From positions 1 through 26,157 of the forward strand of contig JALWVW010000050.1 in the NCBI GenBank assembly GCA_027079365.1: 26,157 bases of DNA. Reading direction: 5' to 3'. The stretch's first letter is position 1. Every line of letters begins with the position of its first letter. The translations under genes and the position numbers were made by a program. Under the pieces are notes generated by a model. The model had not been told where the DNA came from, did not search any database, and saw only the letters and a program-made list of their open reading frames with translations. Shown here piece by piece: positions 7,491-14,631 of this stretch. Source of the DNA: Campylobacteraceae bacterium. Its GTDB lineage: Bacteria; Campylobacterota; Campylobacteria; Campylobacterales; Sulfurovaceae.

Positions 7491-7525
7491 AATTGTATTG
7501 ATATATGATACACATCAATACAATT
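7491..7525. promoter_or_regulatory. Perfect 12-base inverted repeat upstream of petABC
   Basis: AATTGTATTGAT (7491-7502) and ATCAATACAATT (7514-7525) are exact reverse complements with an 11-base spacer. It ends 16 bases before the TATAAT at 7541, so it would lie outside the transcript from that promoter and acts more plausibly as DNA operator than as RNA hairpin. It overlaps an FNR-type box (7505-7518) that uses the same right half-site. Confidence 0.6.
7505..7518 (+). promoter_or_regulatory. FNR/CRP-type box upstream of petABC
   Basis: ATGAT-ACAC-ATCAA differs by one base from the FNR consensus TTGAT-N4-ATCAA. Its centre is 29.5 bases before the first base of the TATAAT at 7541-7546, which puts it near -41.5 for a normal start site, the class II activator position. 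The same box at the same distance occurs before napA. No good -35 is present, consistent with activator dependence. Confidence 0.55.
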
Positions 7526-7540
7526 TAAAAAGAATTGCTC

Positions 7541-7546
7541 TATAAT
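7541..7546 (+). promoter_or_regulatory. -10 box of the pet operon
   Basis: TATAAT 33 bases before the petA start codon, with an uninformative -35 region replaced by the FNR-type box and inverted repeat. Confidence 0.6.
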
Positions 7547-7578
7547 CTACCATCTGAAATTTTACTCAAAGGATAGCT

Positions 7579-8121
7579 ATGAGCGACAGACGACAGTTTA
7601 TAACTGGTGCGGGTCTTGCAGCGTTTACTGGATTGGGTGCACTGGGTGTACTCTACGGTGCAAAGCGTACATGGGACATGTTACCAAGTGTGAAGGCAGC
7701 GGGTTTTACCACGATTGATGTGAGTGCAGCCCAGGAAAATGTACTGGTGACAGAGATGTGGAGAGGCAAGCCGATTTTTATTCTCAAGCTTGCCAAAGAT
7801 GCCAAGCCAGCCTCAGCACCCAACGGGAATGATGCGAATGCCTATGATGACAAAAGACTGCTTGAGATCGATGGTAGCAAATATCTGGTAGTGATTGGAC
7901 TCTGTACACATTTGGGGTGTATCCCTGCTTATTACGGCGATGAAAATAAGTTTAAGTGTGCCTGCCACGGTGGAGAGTTTAGTGCATCAGGTGAAGTGCT
8001 TAAATCACCACCGCCAAGTCCGCTAGTCATTCCTCCGTTTAAGATCGATGGAACGAAACTCGTCCTGGGTGAGCAAGGTCCGGAATATAAGAAGCTTGTC
8101 GCTGACGGCATAGTGGCGTAA
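7579..8121 (+). CDS. petA: Ubiquinol/menaquinol-cytochrome c reductase, Rieske iron-sulfur subunit
   Basis: 180 residues. A Tat-type N-terminus (SDRRQFITGAG) leads into a membrane-spanning or signal-anchor helix (residues 10-27). The [2Fe-2S] ligands are Cys109 and His111 in CTHLGC and Cys127 and His130 in CACHGG; Cys114 and Cys129 form the usual disulfide. The motif has Gly in place of the Ser of CPCHGS and Phe two residues later where high-potential Rieske proteins have Tyr; loss of those hydrogen bonds lowers the midpoint potential and fits a menaquinone-using bc complex. The C-terminal PPPSPLVIPPF loop is the normal Pro-rich segment. AAGGAT precedes the ATG. petB follows nine bases later. 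Confidence 0.95.
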   Translation: MSDRRQFITGAGLAAFTGLGALGVLYGAKRTWDMLPSVKAAGFTTIDVSAAQENVLVTEMWRGKPIFILKLAKDAKPASAPNGNDANAYDDKRLLEIDGSKYLVVIGLCTHLGCIPAYYGDENKFKCACHGGEFSASGEVLKSPPPSPLVIPPFKIDGTKLVLGEQGPEYKKLVADGIVA

Positions 8122-8130
8122 GGAGAGAAC

Positions 8131-9390
8131 ATGGCACATTTTGATAAAGCAATGCCATTTAGCAATAAATGGATGGATCAACGGCTTGCGGTAAATACAC
8201 TTCAGAGAGTTCTCTCTACAGAGTATTGGATTCCAAAAAACATCAACTTCCTTTGGGCGATGGGTATGATCCTTGCAGCTACTTTTGGTATCTTGGTGGT
8301 AAGCGGTATTTTCTTGTTGATGTATTATGTACCAGATGCTAGCAATGCGGCAGCATTTGATTCAGTCAACTATACGATCATGTCAGAGGTAGGTTACGGA
8401 TGGTTTTGGAGACATATCCATGGTGTAGGTGCATCATTGGTATTCCTGATCATCTATATCCATATGTTTACAGGTATCTACTATGGCTCGTACAAGCGAG
8501 GTCGTGAACTGATCTGGCTTTCTGGCATGGGACTGTTCATTGTCTTCTCGGCAGAGGCATTTTCTGGATATATGCTTCCATGGGGACAGATGAGCTACTG
8601 GGCTGGTATGGTTATTACCAACCTCTTTGAGGGTGCGACACCCGATGTGCTGGGTGGCGCGTTGAACTTCCCTCATTTCGTGGAGTGGCTTAGGGGTGAT
8701 TATGTGCCTGGGCAGGCGTTTCTTGGAAGATTCTTTATGTTGCATGTGCTCTTGATGCCATTGGTGATCATGGGCTTGATTGTCCTGCACTTTGGTACAC
8801 TGAGAATTCCACATGTTAACAACCAGGATGGTGAAGAAATCGATTTTGAAGAGTCAGCAGCACTCTGGAAAGCAGGCAGAAAGAAAGAGGCGAAAGTCAT
8901 TCCATTCAAGCCAGTATTTCTGAGCAAGGATGTCTTTGTAATGGGTGTCTACTTCATCCTCTTCTTCTATCTGGTCTTCTATCACTTTGAATTTGCGATG
9001 GATCCGGTCAACTTTGATCCGGCAGATCCACTGAAGACACCGACACACATCTATCCTGAGTGGTATTTTCTCTGGAGTTATGAGATCCTGAGACCATTCT
9101 CTAAAAATGTTGGTTTGATCTGGTTTGCCTTTGCGCAGGGTATCCTGATGGCATTACCATTCCTAGACAGAAGCCCCAATGTGGCACCAGCCAACAGAAG
9201 AGGATTATTTGGCATCTGGTTTTGGCTCTTGCTGATCGATATGATCACCTTGACGATCATGGGTAAACTGCCTCCCACCGATCCAACTTTTGCCATGATC
9301 GGTAAAGTCGCAGCCATTACCTTTATCAGTCTGTGGGTAGTGCTGCCATTCATTACAATGATAGAGAAACCAGTAGGAGGTAAAAAATAA
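8131..9390 (+). CDS. petB: Cytochrome b subunit of the bc complex
   Basis: 419 residues in one chain with about eight transmembrane helices. Heme b ligands are His97 and His111 (in RHIHGVGAS and YIHMF) and His205 and His220 in the fourth helix; the latter pair has 14 residues between them, as in b6-type proteins, rather than the 13 of mitochondrial cytochrome b. PEWYFLWSYEILR carries the Qo-site PEWY motif. It passes quinol electrons to the Rieske centre and across the membrane. AAGGAGAGAAC precedes the ATG at 8131. The stop overlaps the petC start by one base (TAATG), so translation is coupled. Confidence 0.97.
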   Translation: MAHFDKAMPFSNKWMDQRLAVNTLQRVLSTEYWIPKNINFLWAMGMILAATFGILVVSGIFLLMYYVPDASNAAAFDSVNYTIMSEVGYGWFWRHIHGVGASLVFLIIYIHMFTGIYYGSYKRGRELIWLSGMGLFIVFSAEAFSGYMLPWGQMSYWAGMVITNLFEGATPDVLGGALNFPHFVEWLRGDYVPGQAFLGRFFMLHVLLMPLVIMGLIVLHFGTLRIPHVNNQDGEEIDFEESAALWKAGRKKEAKVIPFKPVFLSKDVFVMGVYFILFFYLVFYHFEFAMDPVNFDPADPLKTPTHIYPEWYFLWSYEILRPFSKNVGLIWFAFAQGILMALPFLDRSPNVAPANRRGLFGIWFWLLLIDMITLTIMGKLPPTDPTFAMIGKVAAITFISLWVVLPFITMIEKPVGGKK

Positions 9391-10349
9391 TGAAAGAGTT
9401 GAAAATATTAGCAGTCGTTATCTTCTTTACGCTGGTCACTTACTATGGTGTAGAGCCTTACGCTCATCACCAGATGCATAAAAAAGTAGATGCACAAGGC
9501 AATGAGATCGTCTATGAGTCACAAGACTTCAAGTACCCCGACCTCAAAGCAGTGACAGTCAAAGGTGATGCTGCTGCAGGTAAAGCAATGATCAGTGCCT
9601 GTACAGGATGTCACGGTATTGAATCTCAGAAGATGCAAGCACCCATGGATGCCTCCGCTTCTGCAGGTGCCTATGGCGTCAATCCTCCAGACCTGAGCAA
9701 TGCCGGTGCGGTCTTTGATGAGAAGTTCTTGGTCAACTTCATCATGAACCCCACCCACACAGCGATGGTTGAACATAAATTCAAAGAGGGCAGTGGCAAA
9801 ACCTATCCGATGCCTGTGGTCGCACCGGATCCTCAGACAGCTGCCAATATCGTAGCCTATCTCAAGTCTATCGCCCCCAAAGAGCTTACGCCAAAAGAGG
9901 CATTTGTGGCGGCCTGTGGCCGTTGTCATGCGGATCGTTATGGCAAGTGGACGCAGCTTGGCGATGTGCCCAAAACAAAGCCAAACATTACTACACACCA
10001 AGATCCCGAGATGCTCGCATTCAAAATGAAAGTGGCAAACTATCAGGATAGTTTGGCAAAATATATGGGTAAATTGCCACCAGATCTCAGCATTATGATT
10101 CGTGCACGAAGCGAAGAGTTTATGGAGCACTTTATCGAGAATCCTCAGTCTCAACTCCCTGGTACTGCCATGCCGCGTGTGGGTGTGAGTAAAGAGGGCT
10201 TCGAAAAAGTTGTCGCCTATCTCGAGGAGACAGGTGATCCAAGTAAGCCGAAGCGTCAGGCAGTGGGTCCCTGGGTACTTGGATTCTTCTTTATCTTTAC
10301 GCTTCTGGCGTATCTCTGGAAGCAAGCCCACTGGAGAGACCTACACTAA
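9390..10349 (+). CDS. petC: Diheme cytochrome c subunit of the bc complex
   Basis: 319 residues. An uncleaved N-terminal anchor (residues 5-20) is followed by two class I cytochrome c domains with heme motifs CTGCH (71-75) and CGRCH (176-180), and then a C-terminal helix (PWVLGFFFIFTLLAYLW, near 285-303). It replaces the monoheme cytochrome c1 and hands electrons to periplasmic cytochromes. Likely axial Met residues are MPVV near 141 and MPRV near 255. The diheme layout is typical of epsilonproteobacterial and some actinobacterial bc complexes. The start overlaps the petB stop. A hairpin follows 14 bases after the stop. Confidence 0.95.
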   Translation: MKELKILAVVIFFTLVTYYGVEPYAHHQMHKKVDAQGNEIVYESQDFKYPDLKAVTVKGDAAAGKAMISACTGCHGIESQKMQAPMDASASAGAYGVNPPDLSNAGAVFDEKFLVNFIMNPTHTAMVEHKFKEGSGKTYPMPVVAPDPQTAANIVAYLKSIAPKELTPKEAFVAACGRCHADRYGKWTQLGDVPKTKPNITTHQDPEMLAFKMKVANYQDSLAKYMGKLPPDLSIMIRARSEEFMEHFIENPQSQLPGTAMPRVGVSKEGFEKVVAYLEETGDPSKPKRQAVGPWVLGFFFIFTLLAYLWKQAHWRDLH

Positions 10350-10363
10350 TTTTTGCATGATTT

Positions 10364-10393
10364 AATGCCATCTTTGCACAAAGAGATGGCATT
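10364..10393 (+). terminator. Strong hairpin after petC
   Basis: AATGCCATCT (10364-10373) and AGATGGCATT (10384-10393) are exact reverse complements, and the loop CTTTG-CA-CAAAG can extend the stem with a small bulge. There is no U-tract after it, so it may be a weak terminator or an RNA-stabilising 3' end of the pet mRNA. Confidence 0.55.
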
Positions 10394-10411
10394 GCGTGCA
10401 ATCACTTACTT

Positions 10412-10431
10412 GGAGTAAGCTCATTTACTCC
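10412..10431 (+). other. Second small hairpin in the petC-moaA gap
   Basis: GGAGTAA (10412-10418) and TTACTCC (10425-10431) pair perfectly with a six-base loop, 18 bases after the stronger hairpin. It may add to termination. The rest of the 269-base gap has no gene. Confidence 0.35.
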
Positions 10432-10515
10432 ATACCCTCTCTTTGCACAAACCTAGCAATAACTCAAGCAAAACTTCTAATAAGCGAAGACTTTAACCAC
10501 ACTCAAATTCACAAA

Positions 10516-10549
10516 AATTCCTAATTCCTAATTCATAACTCATAATTCT
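10516..10549. repeat. Degenerate TAATTC-type tandem repeat
   Basis: A stretch of AATTCCTAATTCCTAATTC followed by ATAACTCATAATTC, built from four to five degenerate seven- to eight-base units. It lies immediately before a TTGACA at 10549-10554. It may be slippage-prone low-complexity DNA. Confidence 0.4.
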
Positions 10550-10609
10550 TGACACCCGTCACCCCTTTATTATCATTTTTTCGATACGCTTAATAAAATA
10601 TTTTATAAT
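10549..10609 (+). promoter_or_regulatory. Candidate moaA promoters
   Basis: TTGACA (10549-10554) and TATCAT (10571-10576) are 16 bases apart and would give a leader of about 36 bases. A closer TATAAT at 10604-10609 is only nine bases before the ATG at 10619 and would yield an almost leaderless mRNA. No Shine-Dalgarno sequence is visible ahead of moaA. Confidence 0.4.
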
Positions 10610-10618
10610 GGATCAGAA

Positions 10619-11593
10619 ATGCTAGTAGACGGACATGGACGAGAGGTCAATTACCTTAGGGTATCGGTGACAGAGCGGTGTAATTTTAGGTGTCAGTACT
10701 GTATGCCGGAGAAGCCGTTTTCCTGGGTACCCAAGGAGAATCTACTCTCCTTTGAAGAGCTTTTTCTTTTTATCAAGGTGGCGATTGATGAGGGAGTCAA
10801 CAAGATTCGTTTGACTGGTGGCGAACCACTTTTAAGGGAGGACTTGGATACTTTTGTCAAAATGATACATGATTACAAACCAGAGATAGATCTGGCATTG
10901 ACCAGCAATGGATTTTTGCTGGAAGAGACAGCACAGCGACTCAAAGATGCAGGGCTTAAGCGACTCAATATTTCCTTAGATAGTCTTAAGCCGGCAGTGG
11001 CCGCACAGATCGCACAGAAAAATGTCCTAGGTAAAGTGATGCGGGGCATTGATAGGGCACTGGAGGTAGGGCTAGGTGTCAAGATCAATATGGTACCTCT
11101 GAAAGGTATCAATGACAATGAGATCATTGATGTGTTGGAGTATTGCCATGACAAGGGGATTAAAGTACGCTTTATAGAGTATATGGAAAATGCCCATGCC
11201 AGTGCCGATATAGAGGGGATGCATGGTAAAGAGATACTCTCAAAAATCAAAGAGAAGTACGAGATCCGGGCACTTGGTCGAGAAGGAGCCAGTCCCTCTT
11301 TTAACTATATCATTGAAGAGCTTGGGTATGAGTTTGGTCTGATAGATCCCCATAAACACGATTTTTGTGAGAGCTGCAATCGGATACGGCTGACAGCCGA
11401 AGGGCATCTGATCCCCTGTCTGTACTTTGATGAGGCACTGAGTATTGCCGAATCTGTCAAAGAGGGAGATATCCAGGGAGCTGCGGAGGTACTTGCCAAA
11501 GTCCTGCAGGACAAACCCAAGGAGAACCGCTGGAGTGAGACCCTGCATGATGAAGATGTCTCCTCTCGTGCTTTCTATCAGACTGGAGGGTGA
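10619..11593 (+). CDS. moaA: GTP 3',8-cyclase MoaA (molybdenum cofactor step 1)
   Basis: 324 residues, full length. The radical SAM cluster is CNFRCQYC (Cys21, Cys25, Cys28), LTGGEPLLR is the SAM-binding segment, and the second [4Fe-4S] cluster ligands are Cys250, Cys253 and Cys267 in FCESCNRIRLTAEGHLIPC. The protein ends in Gly-Gly, which in MoaA is needed for catalysis. The start is fixed by the family N-terminus (LVDGHGREVNYLRVSVTERC). It converts GTP to 3',8-cyclo-7,8-dihydro-GTP for the cofactor that NapA (encoded 3 kb downstream) requires. Its stop lies two bases before the queC ATG, and its last codons include the queC ribosome binding site. Confidence 0.97.
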   Translation: MLVDGHGREVNYLRVSVTERCNFRCQYCMPEKPFSWVPKENLLSFEELFLFIKVAIDEGVNKIRLTGGEPLLREDLDTFVKMIHDYKPEIDLALTSNGFLLEETAQRLKDAGLKRLNISLDSLKPAVAAQIAQKNVLGKVMRGIDRALEVGLGVKINMVPLKGINDNEIIDVLEYCHDKGIKVRFIEYMENAHASADIEGMHGKEILSKIKEKYEIRALGREGASPSFNYIIEELGYEFGLIDPHKHDFCESCNRIRLTAEGHLIPCLYFDEALSIAESVKEGDIQGAAEVLAKVLQDKPKENRWSETLHDEDVSSRAFYQTGG

Positions 11594-11595
11594 AT

Positions 11596-12264
11596 ATGGT
11601 AAAAAAAGCACTCTGTATCCTCTCTGGAGGGATGGACAGTACACTCAGTACTATGATGGCGATACAAGCGGGGTACGAGGTGATCGCGATACACTTTAAT
11701 TATGGGCAGAGAACCGAACGGAGGGAGCTCCGTGCGTTTCGCGAGGTATGTGATGCCTTAGATATTGACCAAAGATATGAGATAGATCTGCCGTTCTTTT
11801 CTCAGATCGGTGCCTCGGCATTGACAGACAGCGCGATCTCGATACCGACAGGGGGTATTGAGGCGGGAGTACCTGTGACCTATGTCCCGTTTCGCAATGG
11901 CATTTTCCTCTCGATCACCTCAGCCTTGGCAGAGAAGCACCACGCTGAAGCACTCTATATCGGAGTGGTAGAGGAGGATAGTAGTGGCTATCCTGACTGT
12001 ACAGAGGAGTATATCCAGGCGATGGAAAAGGCGATCAACCTGGGCACCAAAGAGGAGACCTGTATAGAGATCAAGATGCCTCTGGTTACACTCAGCAAAG
12101 CACAGATTGTCCAAAATTCTCTAGTGTTGGGGGCACCTTTGCAATATACCTGGAGCTGTTATCAGTCCGAAGAAGAGGCCTGCGGGTTCTGCGACAGTTG
12201 TCGGTTGAGGCTGAGAGGGTTTGAGAAGGCTGGCGTGGCTGACCCTATCGCCTATGCAGTGTAA
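11596..12264 (+). CDS. queC: 7-cyano-7-deazaguanine synthase QueC
   Basis: 222 residues from ATG 11596, five bases after GGAGGG; a GTG at 11590 in the same frame is unlikely as it overlaps that site. The ATP pyrophosphatase P-loop is SGGMDS near residues 10-15, VPFRNGIFLS and EDSSGYPDC are family signatures, and the C-terminal zinc site is SCYQSEEEACGFCDSC (four Cys). It makes preQ0 from 7-carboxy-7-deazaguanine and ammonia with ATP. It sits between moaA and queE and is probably co-transcribed with both. Confidence 0.96.
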   Translation: MVKKALCILSGGMDSTLSTMMAIQAGYEVIAIHFNYGQRTERRELRAFREVCDALDIDQRYEIDLPFFSQIGASALTDSAISIPTGGIEAGVPVTYVPFRNGIFLSITSALAEKHHAEALYIGVVEEDSSGYPDCTEEYIQAMEKAINLGTKEETCIEIKMPLVTLSKAQIVQNSLVLGAPLQYTWSCYQSEEEACGFCDSCRLRLRGFEKAGVADPIAYAV

Positions 12265-12273
12265 AGCGTATCG

Positions 12274-13032
12274 ATGTTTTATTTAACAGAAACATTTTTC
12301 TCTATACAGGGTGAAGGTAAGTATGCAGGGATACCATCCTATTTTTTGCGTACCGCAGGGTGCAATCTCTCTTGTCCTGGATTTGGGGCACGCTATGAGG
12401 TGGATGGCGAAGTACGTTATGGCTGTGATACCTATTTCGCCGTTGACAGCAGCTATGCTAAGGTGTGGAAACGGGTCGAGCAGAGTGCTGTCGTGATTGG
12501 GGGACTAGTAGATACATTTGCAGTGATAGGCTATGATCCTCATGTGGTGATTACTGGGGGCGAACCACTACTCTATCATCAGGACAGTGCTTTTTATGAA
12601 GTGGTCTCGTGGTTGGTGGATCGGGGTATTTCAGTGACCTTTGAAACCAATGGTACGGTATGGATAGATTTTGAGAAATATCCGGCATACCAGGCATGCA
12701 CCTTTGCACTCTCTCTGAAGCTCGCCAACTCTGGTGAGCCTAGAGAAAAGCGACTTCATCCCAAGGCGTTGCGTGCTATCGGGAATAACACTAGAGACTC
12801 CTTCTTCAAGTTTACAATCGATGCTGAACTGGTAGAAGGTAGTGCACTCGAAGAGATAGAAGAGATCTGTGCATTGCTTCCAGAACTGGATGTCTACTGT
12901 ATGCCTGTAGGTGAGAGCAGAGATACGATTTGGCGCAATGATAGAGCGGTCTTTGCCTTTTGCATGAAGCATAATTTTCATTATAGCGACAGACTGCATA
13001 TCCGTGTCTTTGATACCACGCAGGGTGTGTGA
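12274..13032 (+). CDS. queE: 7-carboxy-7-deazaguanine synthase QueE, long-loop type
   Basis: 252 residues. The start FYLTETFFSIQGEGKYAGIPSYFLR matches QueE. The radical SAM cysteines are Cys30, Cys34 and Cys51, in CNLSC followed by 16 residues before CDTYFAV: the usual CX3CX2C has become CX3CX16C, the insert being rich in Gly and acidic residues. VVITGGEPLLY is the SAM Gly-rich segment and TFETNGT is conserved. It rearranges carboxy-tetrahydropterin to CDG, the precursor for QueC. The insertion is shared by campylobacterial QueE as far as I recall, and other QueE proteins have insertions in the cluster loop, so it is not a frameshift. No clear ribosome binding site; nine bases after queC. Confidence 0.9.
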   Translation: MFYLTETFFSIQGEGKYAGIPSYFLRTAGCNLSCPGFGARYEVDGEVRYGCDTYFAVDSSYAKVWKRVEQSAVVIGGLVDTFAVIGYDPHVVITGGEPLLYHQDSAFYEVVSWLVDRGISVTFETNGTVWIDFEKYPAYQACTFALSLKLANSGEPREKRLHPKALRAIGNNTRDSFFKFTIDAELVEGSALEEIEEICALLPELDVYCMPVGESRDTIWRNDRAVFAFCMKHNFHYSDRLHIRVFDTTQGV

Positions 13033-13098
13033 GATAATCTTACTTTTAGGTAAATCGATTAGAATCGAAATATTGCTATATGCGAGGAATGAGAGACG

Positions 13099-13680
13099 AT
13101 GATTATCAGAAAACTGTTCAAATTTGAAAATGCCCACATTGTCAGAGACTGTTCTACGGTACGGTGCAGTGAAAATATTCACGGACACTCTTACAAGATC
13201 GAAGTCCTTTTGACCTCCAATTATCTGGATCATGGGCAGATGGTCTATGATTTTGGCTTGACCAAATTGGCGATCAAGGAGCTCATAGATGCGTTTGACC
13301 ACGGGATCACACTATGGAGTCAAGACGACCCTGCCTATATCAAAGCAATGCAACAGTACAGCAACCGCTGGGTCATCCTACCTGTCTCTCCCTCTGCAGA
13401 ACAGTTTGCACGGGTGATCTATCTGATGGTGGAGAGGGTGTTGGCCTGTACGCAGATGCAAAATGGGGAACGGGATGTACAGTTGCACAGTATTATTGTG
13501 CATGAGACTGAGACGGGATATGCTCAGGCATTCGAAGAGGATGCACATAGCAAATTGATGGGGAAAATTGCGTTGGGGGAGATCATCTTTTCTCCGCAGG
13601 TACAACAGGAATGGACCGATGTGGGCCTATGGCAAAAACTTTTGAAAAGAGAGACGCTTTATAATCCCCAAAAAGTATAA
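13099..13680 (+). CDS. queD: 6-carboxy-5,6,7,8-tetrahydropterin synthase QueD
   Basis: 193 residues, longer than the roughly 120 of E. coli QueD. Zinc ligands are His13, His28 and His30 (NAHIV and IHGHSY), with Cys23 as the likely catalytic Cys, though one extra residue lies between it and the HGH motif compared with the usual spacing. FDHG (about residues 66-69) is the conserved Asp-His. The C-terminal third (HETETGYAQAFEEDA and onwards) carries the Glu of the family plus an extra tail. It converts dihydroneopterin triphosphate to carboxy-tetrahydropterin for QueE. AGGAATGAGAG precedes the ATG. The gap of 66 bases from queE could hold its own promoter. Confidence 0.88.
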   Translation: MIIRKLFKFENAHIVRDCSTVRCSENIHGHSYKIEVLLTSNYLDHGQMVYDFGLTKLAIKELIDAFDHGITLWSQDDPAYIKAMQQYSNRWVILPVSPSAEQFARVIYLMVERVLACTQMQNGERDVQLHSIIVHETETGYAQAFEEDAHSKLMGKIALGEIIFSPQVQQEWTDVGLWQKLLKRETLYNPQKV

Positions 13681-13709
13681 GCACCGCTCTTGGCTTCAAG
13701 TTATTAGTG

Positions 13710-13715
13710 TATAAT
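13710..13715 (+). promoter_or_regulatory. -10 box of the tethered cytochrome gene
   Basis: TATAAT 29 bases before the ATG at 13745, in a 64-base gap after queD, with a poor TTGGCT at 13690 as the only -35 candidate (14-base spacing). AAGGAAGA is the ribosome binding site. Confidence 0.5.
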
Positions 13716-13744
13716 GCGTTATCTAAAAAATAGAAGGAAGAAGA

Positions 13745-14440
13745 ATGAAAAAATTCAATCTTATGATACTAATCGTTTCAACGCTGTTGTTTGTGGCGTG
13801 TGGAGATGATGCGAAAGAGGCAGCCAAAGCAGCAACAAACAGTGTTGCAGAAGCTAGTACCAAAGCGGTAGATGCGACCAAAGAGGCAGCTTCCAAGGCG
13901 GTAGATGCAACAGCAGAAGCAGCCAAAGCAGCCAAAGAGAAAGCAGCTAAAATGGCAGAAGAAGCCAAAGCAGCAGCGGAAAAAGCAGCAGCGGACATGA
14001 AGGCAAAAGCAGCAGAAGCAGCTGCAGCAGCCAAAGAGAAAGCAGCCAAAATGGCAGAAGAGACCAAGGCCAAGGCAGAAGCAGTGGCCGCAGCAGCCAA
14101 AGCCAAAACGGAAGAGATGGCAAAAGCAGCCGAAGACAAAGCTGCAGAGGTCAAGGAGAAAGTGGCAGAAGCTGTAACGCCCAAGGTGGACACTGCAGCT
14201 GGAGCAGCACTCTTTGGCAAGTGTGCGGGATGTCATGGGAAAGATGGGAAGACCAAAGCACTGGGTAAATCTGTCGTGATCGCTGGACAGGATGCTGCAA
14301 CACTGACAGCGAGCATCAAAGGTTACAAAGCAGGTACCCGCAATGTCAGCGGTATGGGTATGCTGATGAAGGGACAGGTAGCCAGCATGAGCGACAGCGA
14401 TATTGAAGCAGTTGCTGCCTACATTTCTACACTGAAGTAA
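13745..14440 (+). CDS. Lipoprotein c-type cytochrome on a long Ala/Lys/Glu helix
   Basis: 231 residues. A lipoprotein signal ends in LLFVACGDD, so Cys is the acylated first residue. Residues about 22-150 are almost only Ala, Lys, Glu, with Val/Met at intervals, predicted to be one continuous helix with an 11-residue rhythm; the unit AKEKAAKMAEE occurs twice exactly 33 residues (99 bases) apart. The last 80 residues are a class I cytochrome c of the c553 type: CAGCH heme motif, GYKAGTR, and MKGQV with a likely axial Met. The C-terminal domain strongly resembles the N-terminal domain of NapB encoded 5 kb downstream. It probably shuttles electrons between membrane donors and periplasmic acceptors; the partner is unknown. 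The gene directly precedes the nap cluster but has its own promoter and terminator. Confidence 0.85.
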   Translation: MKKFNLMILIVSTLLFVACGDDAKEAAKAATNSVAEASTKAVDATKEAASKAVDATAEAAKAAKEKAAKMAEEAKAAAEKAAADMKAKAAEAAAAAKEKAAKMAEETKAKAEAVAAAAKAKTEEMAKAAEDKAAEVKEKVAEAVTPKVDTAAGAALFGKCAGCHGKDGKTKALGKSVVIAGQDAATLTASIKGYKAGTRNVSGMGMLMKGQVASMSDSDIEAVAAYISTLK

Positions 14441-14445
14441 GGTTG

Positions 14446-14476
14446 TTTCCTGACGAGACATTCTCTTGTCAGGAAA
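14446..14476 (+). terminator. Terminator hairpin after the tethered cytochrome gene
   Basis: TTTCCTGAC (14446-14454) and GTCAGGAAA (14468-14476) pair perfectly and GAGA/TCTC extends the stem inside. It begins six bases after the stop. A modest T-rich stretch (ATTTTCTGTT) follows. It separates the cytochrome transcript from the nap promoter. Confidence 0.6.
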
Positions 14477-14589
14477 TACATTTTCTGTTCCCCGTATCAT
14501 CAATATTATTTATCTTTTCTCTCTTTATTGATGGTTTTTGTTACTTTTTGTCTCTACTTTGCTTCCAAACTTATAAAGATTCTAACTTC

Positions 14590-14603
14590 ATGATATAAAT
14601 CAA
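14590..14603 (+). promoter_or_regulatory. FNR/CRP-type box upstream of the nap cluster
   Basis: ATGAT-ATAA-ATCAA, one base from the FNR consensus. Its centre is 29.5 bases before the TATAAT at 14626-14631, the same spacing as the box ahead of petA. The position near -41.5 fits a class II activator such as an FNR or NssR/CprK-like regulator; oxygen or nitrogen-oxide control is inference. Confidence 0.55.
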
Positions 14604-14625
14604 TTTCTTTACGGCTTCCCTACAC

Positions 14626-14631
14626 TATAAT
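14626..14631 (+). promoter_or_regulatory. -10 box of the nap operon
   Basis: TATAAT 33 bases before the napA start codon, with no recognisable -35 element. Confidence 0.6.

Noticed and set aside
12361..12430. Frameshift in queE at the cysteine motif
   Set aside because: The frame stays open, flanking motifs match and the third Cys-Asp-Thr is in place; better explained as a family-specific loop.
13778..14503. Long Cys/Phe-rich ORF on the minus strand opposite the tethered cytochrome
   Set aside because: It is the complement of the GC-biased Ala/Lys/Glu codons; the plus-strand frame has a signal, heme motif and ribosome binding site.
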